Assembly: GCA_002369295.1 (NCBI GenBank)
Contig: DFDR01000034.1
Coordinates: 1 to 64,000, forward strand
Reading direction: 5' to 3'
Length of the DNA: 64,000 nt
DNA from: Desulfovibrionaceae bacterium UBA3823
GTDB taxonomy: Bacteria > Desulfobacterota > Desulfovibrionia > Desulfovibrionales > Desulfovibrionaceae
A model generated the notes under the pieces. The model was not told where the DNA came from, ran no database searches, and saw nothing but the letters and a program-made list of their open reading frames with translations. The position numbers and the translations under genes were made by a program. Of this stretch, positions 34,904 to 42,920 are shown in pieces; position 1 is the stretch's first letter; each line of letters begins with the position of its first letter.

Positions 34904-35350
34904 ATGGCAGCATTCTGGACACGGCGCACAGGAGCGCTTGCGGTCGCCATAGCCCTCTTGTGCCTTGCCGAAGGAGCCGCCTACGAGCTCTTCGGCAGGC
35001 CGGCCCGCCCTTCGGCAAGCTACGAGAAGCTCAGCGTGGAGGAAGCCTGGGCGTACATCAGGGACACGCCGTCCCTGCTCATTGTCGATGTGCGCACCTC
35101 CCACGAATTCAAGGACAGGCACCTGCGCGGCTCCGTCAACGCGCCGCTTTTTGCGCTTGCCAGGCTGGCGCCGAAGCTTCCTTCCGGACGGCCCGTCCTC
35201 GTCGTCTCCCTGCAGGGTGTGCGCTCCATACAAGCCTGCAAGGTGATCAGGCGCCTGCGTCCCGACATCAAGGACGTCGCCTACGTCGAAGGGCAGATTA
35301 TGCCGATTTTTCAGCCCCGTCCTGCTCGTAGAACTTCCGCTGCTCGCTGA
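34904..35350 (+). CDS. Membrane-anchored rhodanese-like protein, catalytic Cys replaced
   Basis: A 148-residue protein with an N-terminal signal anchor (GALAVAIALLCLAEGAAY) and one rhodanese domain (about 38-140): SVEEAWAYIRDTPSLLIVDVRTSHEFKDRHLRGSVNAP, with the expected DVR and HL-GS elements. The active-site loop, normally C-x-x-G-x-R-S, reads SLQGVRS, so the sulfur-carrying Cys is Ser. It probably binds rather than transfers sulfur. GGGAGGAG precedes the ATG at 34904. Its last 53 bp overlap the 3' end of the opposite LuxR gene. Confidence 0.82.
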   Translation: MAAFWTRRTGALAVAIALLCLAEGAAYELFGRPARPSASYEKLSVEEAWAYIRDTPSLLIVDVRTSHEFKDRHLRGSVNAPLFALARLAPKLPSGRPVLVVSLQGVRSIQACKVIRRLRPDIKDVAYVEGQIMPIFQPRPARRTSAAR

Positions 35351-36737
35351 AGTAGCGGGCCACGAGCGCAACCCTGTTGCGCGCCTCGGTCTTGCGCAGA
35401 ATCTGCCGCACGTGCGTCTTGAGAGTGTTCTCCGAGATGCAGAGCCCCTGGCAGATGGAAGCCGTGTCCGCGCCTTCGGTCAGGAGCAGGAGCACCGACT
35501 GCTCGCGGGCCGAGAGACCGTACTTCGACGAGAACAGGGCAAGCGCCCTCGATGCCGTGCCGGCCTCGTCCTTGACAGCCTGCTGGGCCGGACCGCCGCG
35601 CCCGGCTTCTTCACCGGGCTCGGCCTCTTCGGCCCCGATGCCCGAAAGCGTCAGCGCATACTGTATCTTCGCGCTGATATAGCTAAAGGAAGCTGAAAAG
35701 ACGAGGCAGATGAGCATCACGGGCATAACGCCGGGAACGCGCTCGATGAGGAGGAGCATGCCGAGCCAGGCCGCGAAAGCGGCGACAAGGGGCATTGCCA
35801 TGGCAAGGCCCAGGCGGTCGAAGCGACGGCCTATGCGGCCGAAGACGAGGAGCAGATAGAGCAGAACGACGCCCCGGCACACGATGTTAAGCGTGTACAG
35901 CGCCCAGAAAAAGACCGAGTCGTCGCTGAACACGACCAGAAAGGGCGCCAGAAAAACGACGGCAACGCCGACGAGGAGCAGGCGTACGTCGCAGCCTTGC
36001 CTGTCGATAAACAGGCCTGTCAGCGGATAGGCGCCCCAGGTGTAGAGATGCACGTGCGCCGGCACGGGAAAGGCTGTCGTATGGATGCGGTAGAAGGCGA
36101 TGTCGATGAAGGCGCTGAGGAGGAAGTAGACGGCTGCCAGGGCAGTCAGGTAGCGGAGGGACTCCATGCGCTGGCGCACGGCATGCTCGGGCTCGTCCCC
36201 CTCCTCATCAGAGGGCCTGCCCCCCTTGAAGGCCCAGACGGCAAAAAGGCCGCCTAAGGCCTCGAGGCCTGCGAGGGCGTACATGACAGAGTCGTCTGAG
36301 GGGCTTTGCGGCAGAAAGTAGAGGAAGAGCCAAAAGAAGCTGGCCATGGCCATGGCAACGCCAAAGTGCAGTCCGGGAGTGCGGCTCTGCCTGTAGAGCA
36401 GACTCATGACAGGCGGAAGAGACATGGTACCGGCAAAGCAGGCCCCATAGGCCAGCTGCTCCAGGCCGAGCCATCCAGCACCAGCCCAGAGCAGGGCGGA
36501 AGACAGGCTCGGCGCGAACAGGGACAGGGCGCCGATGCTTCTGACAGTCCGAAACCCGAAGAGCCATCCGCCGGCAAGCAGTCCGGCAAGCATCAGGGCG
36601 AGCGCGACAGGCAGGGCGAAAGGAAGTTCGTCCACCCCTCTGCCCTCGATGAAGCAGAGGTAGGCTGCGGCTAACAGGCACGCCGTGGCGCCAAGAGCCG
36701 GGAGCGCGCTCGAACTATCGGTGCCGGAAACAGCCAT
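35298..36737 (-). CDS. LuxR-family regulator with multi-pass membrane N-terminus
   Basis: A 479-residue membrane-bound transcription factor. About ten to twelve hydrophobic segments (residues 12-360) resemble an MFS-like membrane domain, followed by an acidic linker and a C-terminal LuxR helix-turn-helix (about 405-470: YGLSAREQSVLLLLTEGADTASICQGLCISENTLKTHVRQILRKTEARNRV, read in pieces). No receiver domain is present, so input probably comes through the membrane domain. It diverges from the small exported protein islet (first gene at 37241), which makes those genes possible targets. Its 3' end overlaps the rhodanese gene. Confidence 0.88.
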   Translation of the reverse strand: MAVSGTDSSSALPALGATACLLAAAYLCFIEGRGVDELPFALPVALALMLAGLLAGGWLFGFRTVRSIGALSLFAPSLSSALLWAGAGWLGLEQLAYGACFAGTMSLPPVMSLLYRQSRTPGLHFGVAMAMASFFWLFLYFLPQSPSDDSVMYALAGLEALGGLFAVWAFKGGRPSDEEGDEPEHAVRQRMESLRYLTALAAVYFLLSAFIDIAFYRIHTTAFPVPAHVHLYTWGAYPLTGLFIDRQGCDVRLLLVGVAVVFLAPFLVVFSDDSVFFWALYTLNIVCRGVVLLYLLLVFGRIGRRFDRLGLAMAMPLVAAFAAWLGMLLLIERVPGVMPVMLICLVFSASFSYISAKIQYALTLSGIGAEEAEPGEEAGRGGPAQQAVKDEAGTASRALALFSSKYGLSAREQSVLLLLTEGADTASICQGLCISENTLKTHVRQILRKTEARNRVALVARYFSEQRKFYEQDGAEKSA

Positions 36738-37240
36738 ATCCCCTCCATGCTAACGCCACGACTCTACAGCTAAATCGCGCAAAAGTGAACGACCATGCCA
36801 AAAACCAGCCCAATCACCCTTTTAGGCGATGCCTTGTGAAAAAAAAACAGCGTATTTCATCAGTAAGGAGGACGAAGAACCGTTCAGGCCATGGCAAGGT
36901 GGCGACACGGGTGACAGGCGCTTGCGCGATTTCCATTGCGCGATTCCCTCTCCTTCCTCTGTCAAGACGGCGGTCCGCCGCGCGCCTGCAACCGGCACAG
37001 CCTTCAGGACAGCCGTTCAAGCATCCTCAAGCCGATGTCTGGACTGGCACAAACGACAGGAGAGGAGCAAAATGCACTGAAAAAGCCATCCAATACCCTC
37101 ATCAAGAACAACTTCACCCCTCACGGTGATTGATCTCTCCCGAAAGTCTTGATACTTGCGCTTAACCATAGCGGTTCCGCCATCGCAGGCAGATTCGCCC
37201 GCAACACTGCAACCCTTACCTTCAGCAAAGGTGCCCGAAA
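36738..37240. other. Non-coding gap upstream of the small exported protein islet
   Basis: 503 bp, visibly less GC-rich than the surroundings. It includes an A9 run near 36839 and an orphan AAGGAGG (36862) followed only by a seven-codon frame. Longer open frames are basic and low-complexity, and I do not call them. It must carry the promoters for the LuxR gene and for the gene at 37241, but no consensus pair with good spacing was found. Confidence 0.5.
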
Positions 37241-37525
37241 ATGAAAAAAATGCTTTTTGCCCTTCTCTGTGCCGGTCTCATGAGCCTGTCTCTGCCTGTC
37301 GCCTCCCATGCCGAAGATCTCGACATGGGCGAGATCAAATGCGAACAACTCATGAAGATGGGTGATAAAGAAAGAGTTCTTATGATCTTCTGGCTTGACG
37401 GCTACCTGAGCCAAAAAAAGAACAATACGCTCATGGATCAAGAATGGATGCAAAAATTAGTGAAGCATGTTTCTGAATATTGCACCAAAAATCCAAGTGA
37501 AACCGTTCTTAGTTCTGTTAAATAA
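37241..37525 (+). CDS. HdeA/HdeB-like periplasmic acid chaperone (1)
   Basis: A 94-residue exported protein. The signal peptide MKKMLFALLCAGLMSLSLPVASHA is cut before EDLD. The mature part has the HdeA/HdeB layout: a first Cys in IKCEQLMKM, a central WLDGYLSQKKN, and a second Cys in VSEYCTKNPSETV, the two Cys being set to form the family disulfide. HdeB-type proteins protect periplasmic proteins at low pH. Coding sequence is less GC-rich than the core genes. It is tandem with a paralogue at 37574. Assignment is by motif only. Confidence 0.75.
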   Translation: MKKMLFALLCAGLMSLSLPVASHAEDLDMGEIKCEQLMKMGDKERVLMIFWLDGYLSQKKNNTLMDQEWMQKLVKHVSEYCTKNPSETVLSSVK

Positions 37526-37573
37526 TAACGTAAAGTAATATCCTATATTATTATTTTTATGGAGATTGACATC

Positions 37574-37867
37574 ATGAAAAACTATATCTTTGGTGCTATT
37601 ATTGCTTCATTTCTACTCTCTGTCCCTCTAGCGGCTCAGGCTGAAACGAAGGACGTAATGAAAACAACATGTAAAGAGCTTATTTCTGACCAAAACGATA
37701 TGCCACTCCTGATGATGTGGATTGATGGCTATCTCAGCGCTGAATCTGACAATACCGTTATAAGCGATGAGTGGACGAAAAAGCTCGGCGAGCATATGGG
37801 CGAATTTTGCGCTAAGAACCCCGACAAGACAATTAGGGAAGCCATAGACGCTCTGCCTTCGGAATAG
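37574..37867 (+). CDS. HdeA/HdeB-like periplasmic acid chaperone (2)
   Basis: A 97-residue exported paralogue of the preceding gene. The signal peptide MKNYIFGAIIASFLLSVPLAAQA is followed by TTCKELISDQND, WIDGYLSAESDN, DEWTKKLGEHMGEFCAKNP, keeping both Cys and the DGYLS and C-KNP motifs. The frame also has an ATG at 37559, but GGAG at 37561-37564 places the start at 37574. It lies 48 bp after the first gene, separated by a very AT-rich stretch, and is likely cotranscribed. Confidence 0.75.
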   Translation: MKNYIFGAIIASFLLSVPLAAQAETKDVMKTTCKELISDQNDMPLLMMWIDGYLSAESDNTVISDEWTKKLGEHMGEFCAKNPDKTIREAIDALPSE

Positions 37868-37971
37868 CTCCATTCGTCCTTAGCCAAGTTCATTGAACGC
37901 ATGCAATACTGGGGACTTCTTTCCTGCAGACTCAGCATCCCATAAATATAACCTTATTAAAAGGTAGATCA

Positions 37972-38310
37972 ATGAAGCTTCGCACCCTTCTTCTTACCGC
38001 TCTCCTTGTCCTCTGCTTCGGCGTCGTATCTTCAAGCGCCAGAGAAATCGCCATTGTCAACGGATGCGACTTCACCATCAAGCAGCTTGGCCTCGTCGAT
38101 TCCAATGCCAGCGGCCCTGCCCAGGATCTCCTTGGCCAGGAAGTGCTCGAAAGTGGCGAGTCCCTCACTGTCGACATCCAGGGTGACGACAAGGGCTGGG
38201 AACTCATTGCCGTCGATAACGAAGGCGCCCAGGTGAACTGGCAGAACCTCGACCTCAGCGGCGTTACCAAGATCACCCTCAAGGGCGACGGCACTGCCAA
38301 TCTCCAGTAG
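37972..38310 (+). CDS. Small exported beta-type protein, function unknown
   Basis: A 112-residue periplasmic protein. The signal peptide MKLRTLLLTALLVLCFGVVSSSA precedes REIAIVNGCDFTIKQLGLVD, a Gly/Ser/Asp-rich turn, and WQNLDLSGVTKITLKGDGTANL, a pattern of alternating beta strands. A similar order of strands starts the exported protein at 14187 (I-N...I--V-L then LSDV-L-L), hinting at a shared fold. AAGGTAG precedes the ATG. The function is unknown; its GC content is back to genome level. Confidence 0.7.
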   Translation: MKLRTLLLTALLVLCFGVVSSSAREIAIVNGCDFTIKQLGLVDSNASGPAQDLLGQEVLESGESLTVDIQGDDKGWELIAVDNEGAQVNWQNLDLSGVTKITLKGDGTANLQ

Positions 38311-38426
38311 TCTCCTTGCAACTGCAACTGATCTCGTGCACACTAGAACGAAGCGGACATAATATTTTCCGCGCCTTTCCATAACAATCCCAAATTCTTC
38401 ACTGCCTACGGGCAAAGGAAACTCCC

Positions 38427-38861
38427 ATGAAAAAGATTCTTGCCTCCCTCCTCTGCGCCGCCTGCCTCGCCTTCGCCGGCAACGCCTCCGCCGCCGTCCA
38501 GGAATTCGGCCCCGACTTCGCCCGCTTCACTATCGACGTCAAGGACTGGACCCCCACCGCAACTCCGAACGGTGCCTCCTTCCTCAGCGCCGACAAAACC
38601 TGCAATGTCGTCGTTGCCGTCGACAAGAACGGCGGCGCCAATGCCGAAACCCTCTGCAAAGCCGTTGCCGAACAGGCTGGCATGAAAGATGCCAAGGAAG
38701 TCAGCAAGAATGCCGACAACTACACTGTGCAGGGCACCATCCAGGGCAAGGCAACCATGATCTCCGTTTCCGTTGAGGGCGACAAGTTCGTCTGCATCTC
38801 CATTACTGGCGATCTGCAGAAGGGTGCCTCCTTCATCGATACGCTCGATGAGAAGAAGTAG
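38427..38861 (+). CDS. Small exported protein, tandem paralogue A
   Basis: A 144-residue periplasmic protein. The signal peptide MKKILASLLCAACLAFAGNA (then SAAVQEFGP) is followed by a mature domain ARFTIDVKDWTPTATPNG..., with strand/helix alternation like Mog1/PsbP or DUF1795-type single domains (F-DV---W motif, C-terminal helix). It has two Cys (KTCNVVV and ETLCKAV) plus FVCISI. The first 86 nt are identical to the gene at 39030 while the rest has diverged strongly. The function is unknown. Confidence 0.75.
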   Translation: MKKILASLLCAACLAFAGNASAAVQEFGPDFARFTIDVKDWTPTATPNGASFLSADKTCNVVVAVDKNGGANAETLCKAVAEQAGMKDAKEVSKNADNYTVQGTIQGKATMISVSVEGDKFVCISITGDLQKGASFIDTLDEKK

Positions 38862-38915
38862 GTCCACGCCCTATGCCGGCAGATCTCCCGAACTGTCCGG
38901 CGAAGCATAGCTTCG

Positions 38916-38949
38916 AAGCGCTACTTCAACATCAGAAGTAGCGCTTTTT
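38916..38949 (+). terminator. Terminator after paralogue A
   Basis: AAGCGCTACTTC (38916-38927), loop AACATCA, GAAGTAGCGCTT (38935-38946), then TTT. A 12-bp perfect stem with T residues, between the two paralogues, so they may be separate transcripts. Confidence 0.85.
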
Positions 38950-39029
38950 ATTATGTAGCAGGGACGCTCGCGAGATAGGCAGACGACGTTCCACCGCACA
39001 TCAACTCTGCCAACAGCAAGGAGAATAAT

Positions 39030-39464
39030 ATGAAAAAGATTCTTGCCTCCCTCCTCTGCGCCGCCTGCCTCGCCTTCGCCGGCAACGCCTCCGCCGCCGT
39101 CCAGGAATTCGGCCCTGCAGACTGGCGTTTCACTGTAGACGTGCCTGAAGGCTGGGCGGCAACGGCAAAAGAGAATGGCGTGCAAATAACCAAGAATGAC
39201 CAGTCTACCAGCTTCCAGGTAGACGTCCATCCTACGGGTGGCAAATCATCCAAGGAAATCATTGACGCATTGACAAAAGCCACCGGCTTTACCCCCTCTC
39301 AAAAAGGGGACGCTTGGGTGCTTAGTGGCGAATCCGATGGCACCAAGATCACCATTGTCGTCAACTTCAACGAGGCTGCGGGCAAGTTCTCGGCCATCAC
39401 CTTGGGTGGCACCGACACTGAGGGAATGGAGAAGATCCTTAACTCCTTCAAGCTGAAGAAGTAA
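39030..39464 (+). CDS. Small exported protein, tandem paralogue B
   Basis: A 144-residue periplasmic protein, the same length as paralogue A. The signal peptide and first mature residues (to QEFGP) are encoded by DNA identical to paralogue A; beyond that the mature domain WRFTVDVPEGWAATAKENG...GKFSAITLGG...ILNSFKLKK is clearly homologous but distant. The VPEGW start and terminal helix fit a DUF1795/PsbP-like fold. It lacks the Cys found in A. The mature part is more AT-rich than its signal segment. AAGGAG precedes the ATG. A terminator follows. Confidence 0.75.
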   Translation: MKKILASLLCAACLAFAGNASAAVQEFGPADWRFTVDVPEGWAATAKENGVQITKNDQSTSFQVDVHPTGGKSSKEIIDALTKATGFTPSQKGDAWVLSGESDGTKITIVVNFNEAAGKFSAITLGGTDTEGMEKILNSFKLKK

Positions 39465-39492
39465 CATATCTGCGCAGTCCGCTTTCCTGACA

Positions 39493-39534
39493 GGCGCCGG
39501 CAAACCACCACAGGTTTCCGGCGCCCGTCTTTTT
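39493..39534 (+). terminator. Terminator after paralogue B
   Basis: GGCGCCGG (39493-39500) pairs with CCGGCGCC (39518-39525), with AAACC/GGTTT extending the stem; a GTCTTTTT tract follows. Confidence 0.85.
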
Positions 39535-39635
39535 CCGGTGCCAGCCGGCAATGTCGCTACCGTCCATCTTGCCGCATGCTCGGGGGTGCCGGACCATGCC
39601 TGTCTCAAGATTGGGTACGCTTTTCTCCCGCCAAA

Positions 39636-39670
39636 GCAAAAGGCCCCAGCAGGGGAATGTCCCCCGCTGG
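39636..39670 (-). terminator. Terminator of the dhcA-rnf-apbE operon
   Basis: On the minus strand CCAGCGGGGG, loop ACATT, CCCCTGCTGG (one mismatch), then GGCCTTTTG. It lies 32 bp after the apbE stop. Confidence 0.7.
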
Positions 39671-39701
39671 AGCCTGGATGGCCAGAGATGGCTCTTTGGC
39701 G

Positions 39702-40700
39702 CTACGCGCTCCAGCCTCTCGAGGCAAGCGAACCGCCGCTGCGCAGGAGCAGGAGGCATCCCACGCCCGGAATCGCATCGGCAAGCTGAACAGCCTTGGC
39801 AGGTTCCATGACGGCAAAGGCCGTGGCGAGCGCGTCTGCAAGGGCGCAGTCGGGCGCTGCCACGCTGGCGCTGACGCAGTCGGCCATGGCCTGGGAGGCA
39901 GGGATGACGAGATGGCTCCGGCTTCCGTCGAGCAGGACCTGCTCGTAGACGCCGGAAGTAGCAAGGCTCCTGTCCGTCAGAGAGACGGCACAGGGGTAGG
40001 CTCCGGCACGGAGCGGATCCTCCACGGCAACGCGCCAAGGAGCGCCTGAGGAGGAGAGGCCAGAGGCCACGATGTCGCCGCCGGCGTTGACCATGTAGTT
40101 GGCAAGGCCAGTCTGGGCAAGGACGCGGGCCATGGCCTGGGCAATGTAGCCCTTGGCGACGCCGTCGAGCGTCACGCCCATGCCGCTCTCTATGCCAAGC
40201 CCGTCAAAGCGCCGCACGCGACCGAAGCCGACGAGCTCGAGGCGTTCCGCAAGCTCTTTGGGCTCCACGCGCCTGCCCTCCTCCCGCGCTGACCGAAGCA
40301 GGGAGAGCAGGGGCAGGACCGTGGGATCGAAGCGGCCCTGGGAGAGGCTATGGATGTCGGCTGCCTGGCGCATGACGGCGCCAAGCTCCCGGGGCACATC
40401 GGCAAGGGACCCCTGGCTGTTGAGCACGCCCAGAGGGGACGAGGCCTCGTGGCAGGTGAGCACAGCCTCGAGCCGGCGGCCTTCGGCAAAGGCCTTTGCC
40501 GCGCCGTCCTCGGCAAGGGAAACGGGCGCGCCGGCAATGTCGATGCGCACGACCGTGCCCATGAAGAGGGCGGTCTGCTGGTAGCTCTCTTTTGCGGAGT
40601 CCAGGGCAAGGACGGCAGAGGGCGCTGCGGCCATGCCGGCCAGGGCGCCCATGCCCGCAAGGAAGCTTCTTCTGTTCAGTTGGGTCGCGCGCTTAGGCAT
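39702..40700 (-). CDS. apbE: FAD:protein FMN transferase ApbE
   Basis: ApbE (332 aa) attaches FMN through a phosphoester to Thr/Ser of Rnf/Nqr subunits outside the membrane. The N-terminus carries a twin-arginine motif NRRSFLAGMGALAGMAAAPS, suggesting export. Family motifs: TALFMGTVVRIDI near 43, VTLDGVAKGYIAQAMA near 175, YMVNAGGDIVASG near 203 and TDRSLATSGVYEQ near 240 (metal and FAD binding). It overlaps rnfB by 8 bp and ends the operon, in line with its role in flavinylating RnfG. Confidence 0.93.
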   Translation of the reverse strand: MPKRATQLNRRSFLAGMGALAGMAAAPSAVLALDSAKESYQQTALFMGTVVRIDIAGAPVSLAEDGAAKAFAEGRRLEAVLTCHEASSPLGVLNSQGSLADVPRELGAVMRQAADIHSLSQGRFDPTVLPLLSLLRSAREEGRRVEPKELAERLELVGFGRVRRFDGLGIESGMGVTLDGVAKGYIAQAMARVLAQTGLANYMVNAGGDIVASGLSSSGAPWRVAVEDPLRAGAYPCAVSLTDRSLATSGVYEQVLLDGSRSHLVIPASQAMADCVSASVAAPDCALADALATAFAVMEPAKAVQLADAIPGVGCLLLLRSGGSLASRGWSA

Positions 40701-41622
40701 GGGGCTGCTCCTTTGTGGCTTCCTGGGCCTGCTGGATGACGGCTGCGGGAGCTTCCGGCGCCTCGGACTTTTCCTGCTCGGACGTGGACGCAGGAGCCTG
40801 CTCCACGCGCTGGTTCAGGAGGTCGATGCGGCGCAGGATGAGGCGCTTGCAGGCGTCAACGCAGGCCTCTCTGCAGTCGCGGCCGTAGGAGAGGCAGAGC
40901 TTGTGGTCTATTTCGATGCGCCCGTCCACGACGCTGAGCGCCTTGGCGGGGCAGGTGCGCACGCAGCGGCCGCACTTGATGCAGCCGGTGTCGCAGATTT
41001 CCGTGACGGCCTTGGCCTTGTCCCTAGAGTTGCAGGGCACGCAGACGCGGGCGCGGGCCGGAATGAGCTCGAGCACGCCGCGGGGACAGGCGGAAACGCA
41101 GGTGCCGCAGCCGGTGCAGGAGCCGATGTCCACGCAGGCGAGGCCGCCGACGATGTGCATGGCATCGAAGGGGCAGGCGCGCACGCAGTCGCCGTAGCCG
41201 AGGCAGGAGTGGCTGCAGGTATTGGTGCCGCCGCGCAGCAGGGAGGCCGCGGCGCAGGACGGAATGCCCTGGTACTCGTAGCGCTGGGCCACGTTGCCGG
41301 CGTACACGTCGCAGCGCCGCATGGCGACCAGCGGGTCGGCTTCGGCAACGGTCTTGCCCACGAGTTCGGCAAGGGCGACGATGGCCTCGGACGAGGACGC
41401 GCAGCAACGGTTGGCCGGCACGTCGGGGTTGGTGACGACGGCGGTGGCGTAGCCTTCGCAGCCGGCAAAGCCGCAGCCGCCGCAGTTGGCGCCGGGCAAG
41501 AGCTCGAGGGCGGCGACTATCTTGGGGTTCTCCTTGACAGCGAAGACTTTGGAGGCCGCGGCCAGCAGCACGGCGGCGGCCATGCCGAGGCCAAGCATGG
41601 CAAGGATGGAATAGGTAACCAT
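40693..41622 (-). CDS. rnfB: Rnf complex ferredoxin subunit RnfB
   Basis: Ferredoxin-interacting iron-sulfur subunit (309 aa) of the Rnf ion-pumping ferredoxin:NAD oxidoreductase. One N-terminal membrane anchor (1-25), then the 4Fe-4S motif GANCGGCGFAGCEGY near 45-60, then a series of CxxCxxCxxxC clusters (CLGYGDCVRACPF, CTGCGTCVSACPR, CIKCGRCVRTCPA). A Pro/Ala/Glu-rich tail (about 280-309) is typical of RnfB. It lies between rnfA (16 bp) and apbE (overlapping). Confidence 0.95.
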   Translation of the reverse strand: MVTYSILAMLGLGMAAAVLLAAASKVFAVKENPKIVAALELLPGANCGGCGFAGCEGYATAVVTNPDVPANRCCASSSEAIVALAELVGKTVAEADPLVAMRRCDVYAGNVAQRYEYQGIPSCAAASLLRGGTNTCSHSCLGYGDCVRACPFDAMHIVGGLACVDIGSCTGCGTCVSACPRGVLELIPARARVCVPCNSRDKAKAVTEICDTGCIKCGRCVRTCPAKALSVVDGRIEIDHKLCLSYGRDCREACVDACKRLILRRIDLLNQRVEQAPASTSEQEKSEAPEAPAAVIQQAQEATKEQPHA

Positions 41623-41638
41623 AGCTAGATTCCTCCCG

Positions 41639-42214
41639 TTACTGGGCCATGCCCTTGAAGGCCATGAAGGCGAGGGACATGAGGCCGGCCATCACCAGCG
41701 CGATGGGCGTTCCGGCCATGGTCTTCGGCAGGCGGCAGGTGTCCAGGCGCTCGCGTATGCCCGCCATGAGCAGGAGCGCCAGAAGGAAGCCGGAGCTGTA
41801 GCCGGCCGCGTACAAGAGCGAGGTGACCAGGTCGTAGCCCTTGCGCTGCATGAGCAGGGCAACGCCCATGACGGCGCAGTTGGTCGTGATGAGGGGAAGG
41901 TAGATGCCGAGGGAGCGGTAGAGCGGGGGCACCATCTTCTTGAGGAACATTTCGACGAACTGCACGAGGGCCGCGATGACCACGATGAAGACGATGGTCT
42001 GCAGGTAGCCAAGCTTGAGCGGGTCGAGCACGTAGTGCTGCATGAGCCAGGTGAAGAGGGTGGCCACGACGGTGACGAAGATGACGGCCGCGCCCATGCC
42101 GACGGCGACGCCCTTTTCCCTGGAGCAGCCAAGGTAGGGACAGTTGCCGAGGAACTGGGACAGCAGGATGTTGTTGACGAAGATGGCCGAAACAAAGATT
42201 GCCAGAATATCCAT
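41639..42214 (-). CDS. rnfA: Rnf complex membrane subunit RnfA
   Basis: A 191-residue polytopic subunit (six membrane helices) that with RnfE forms the inverted-topology pair holding a membrane 2Fe-2S cluster. NNILLSQFLGNCPYLGCSREKG near 14 supplies one Cys half-site and TTNCAVMGVALL near 110 the other, as expected for RnfA/NqrE. The gene starts 3 bp after the rnfE stop. Confidence 0.95.
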   Translation of the reverse strand: MDILAIFVSAIFVNNILLSQFLGNCPYLGCSREKGVAVGMGAAVIFVTVVATLFTWLMQHYVLDPLKLGYLQTIVFIVVIAALVQFVEMFLKKMVPPLYRSLGIYLPLITTNCAVMGVALLMQRKGYDLVTSLLYAAGYSSGFLLALLLMAGIRERLDTCRLPKTMAGTPIALVMAGLMSLAFMAFKGMAQ

Positions 42215-42217
42215 TGC

Positions 42218-42919
42218 TTACACTCCCTTCTTGGCATCTTCGGGCATGGCCATCTGCAGCTGGCAGGACTTGCAGCTGGCACCACAGGCCTGGCAGCCGA
42301 TGCTCACCGGCTCGGTGCCGGTGCGGTGGGCCTGCCAGCGGTTGATGCAGTTCATGCCGGCAAGGATGAGGCCGAGGCAGATGAAGGCGCCCGGCGCCTT
42401 GACCATGATCTGGAAGGGCTCGAAGGCATCGCCGAAGAGGCTCATGCCGAACCAGGTTCCGTTGCCGAGGATCTCGCGCAGGGAACCGAGGAAGGTCAGC
42501 GCCATGGTGAAGCCGAGGCCGATGCCGAGGCCGTCGGCGATGGAGGCAGCCACGCCGTTCTTGGCTGCAAAGGCCTCGGCGCGGCCGAGGATGATGCAGT
42601 TGACGACGATGAGCGGAACGAAGATGCCGAGCTTCTCGTAGAGGGAGTAGACGTAGGCCTGCATGAGCAGCTCGAGGGAGACGACGAGCGAGGCCGCGAT
42701 GACGATGAAGCAGGCGATGCGCACGGCTTTGGGAATGATGTGCCGCATCATGGAGACCAGGATGTTGGACAGGGTGAGCACGAAGACGACGGCCACGCCC
42801 ATGCCGATGCCGTTCTCAGCGGAGGTGGTGACGGCCAGCGTGGGACAGAGGCCAAGGACAAGGCGGAAGGGGGGCATTTCCTTCCACAGGCCCTTGGTGA
42901 ATTCCTGCATTAAGGTCAT
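42218..42919 (-). CDS. rnfE: Rnf complex membrane subunit RnfE
   Basis: A 233-residue polytopic subunit, partner of RnfA. LVLGLCPTLAVTTSAENG near 20 and IVVNCIILGRAEAFA near 105 carry the cluster-ligand Cys pair. The C-terminal tail has an added Cys-rich stretch (GCQACGASCKSCQLQM), longer than in many RnfE proteins and possibly a metal or redox site on the cytoplasmic side. GGGAGG precedes the ATG at 42919. Confidence 0.94.
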   Translation of the reverse strand: MTLMQEFTKGLWKEMPPFRLVLGLCPTLAVTTSAENGIGMGVAVVFVLTLSNILVSMMRHIIPKAVRIACFIVIAASLVVSLELLMQAYVYSLYEKLGIFVPLIVVNCIILGRAEAFAAKNGVAASIADGLGIGLGFTMALTFLGSLREILGNGTWFGMSLFGDAFEPFQIMVKAPGAFICLGLILAGMNCINRWQAHRTGTEPVSIGCQACGASCKSCQLQMAMPEDAKKGV

Positions 42920-42920
42920 G

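Noticed and set aside
36785-37129. Open frames of 65-114 codons in the gap before the exported-protein islet
   Set aside because: Basic, low-complexity, mutually overlapping, no ribosome binding sites at suitable spacing.
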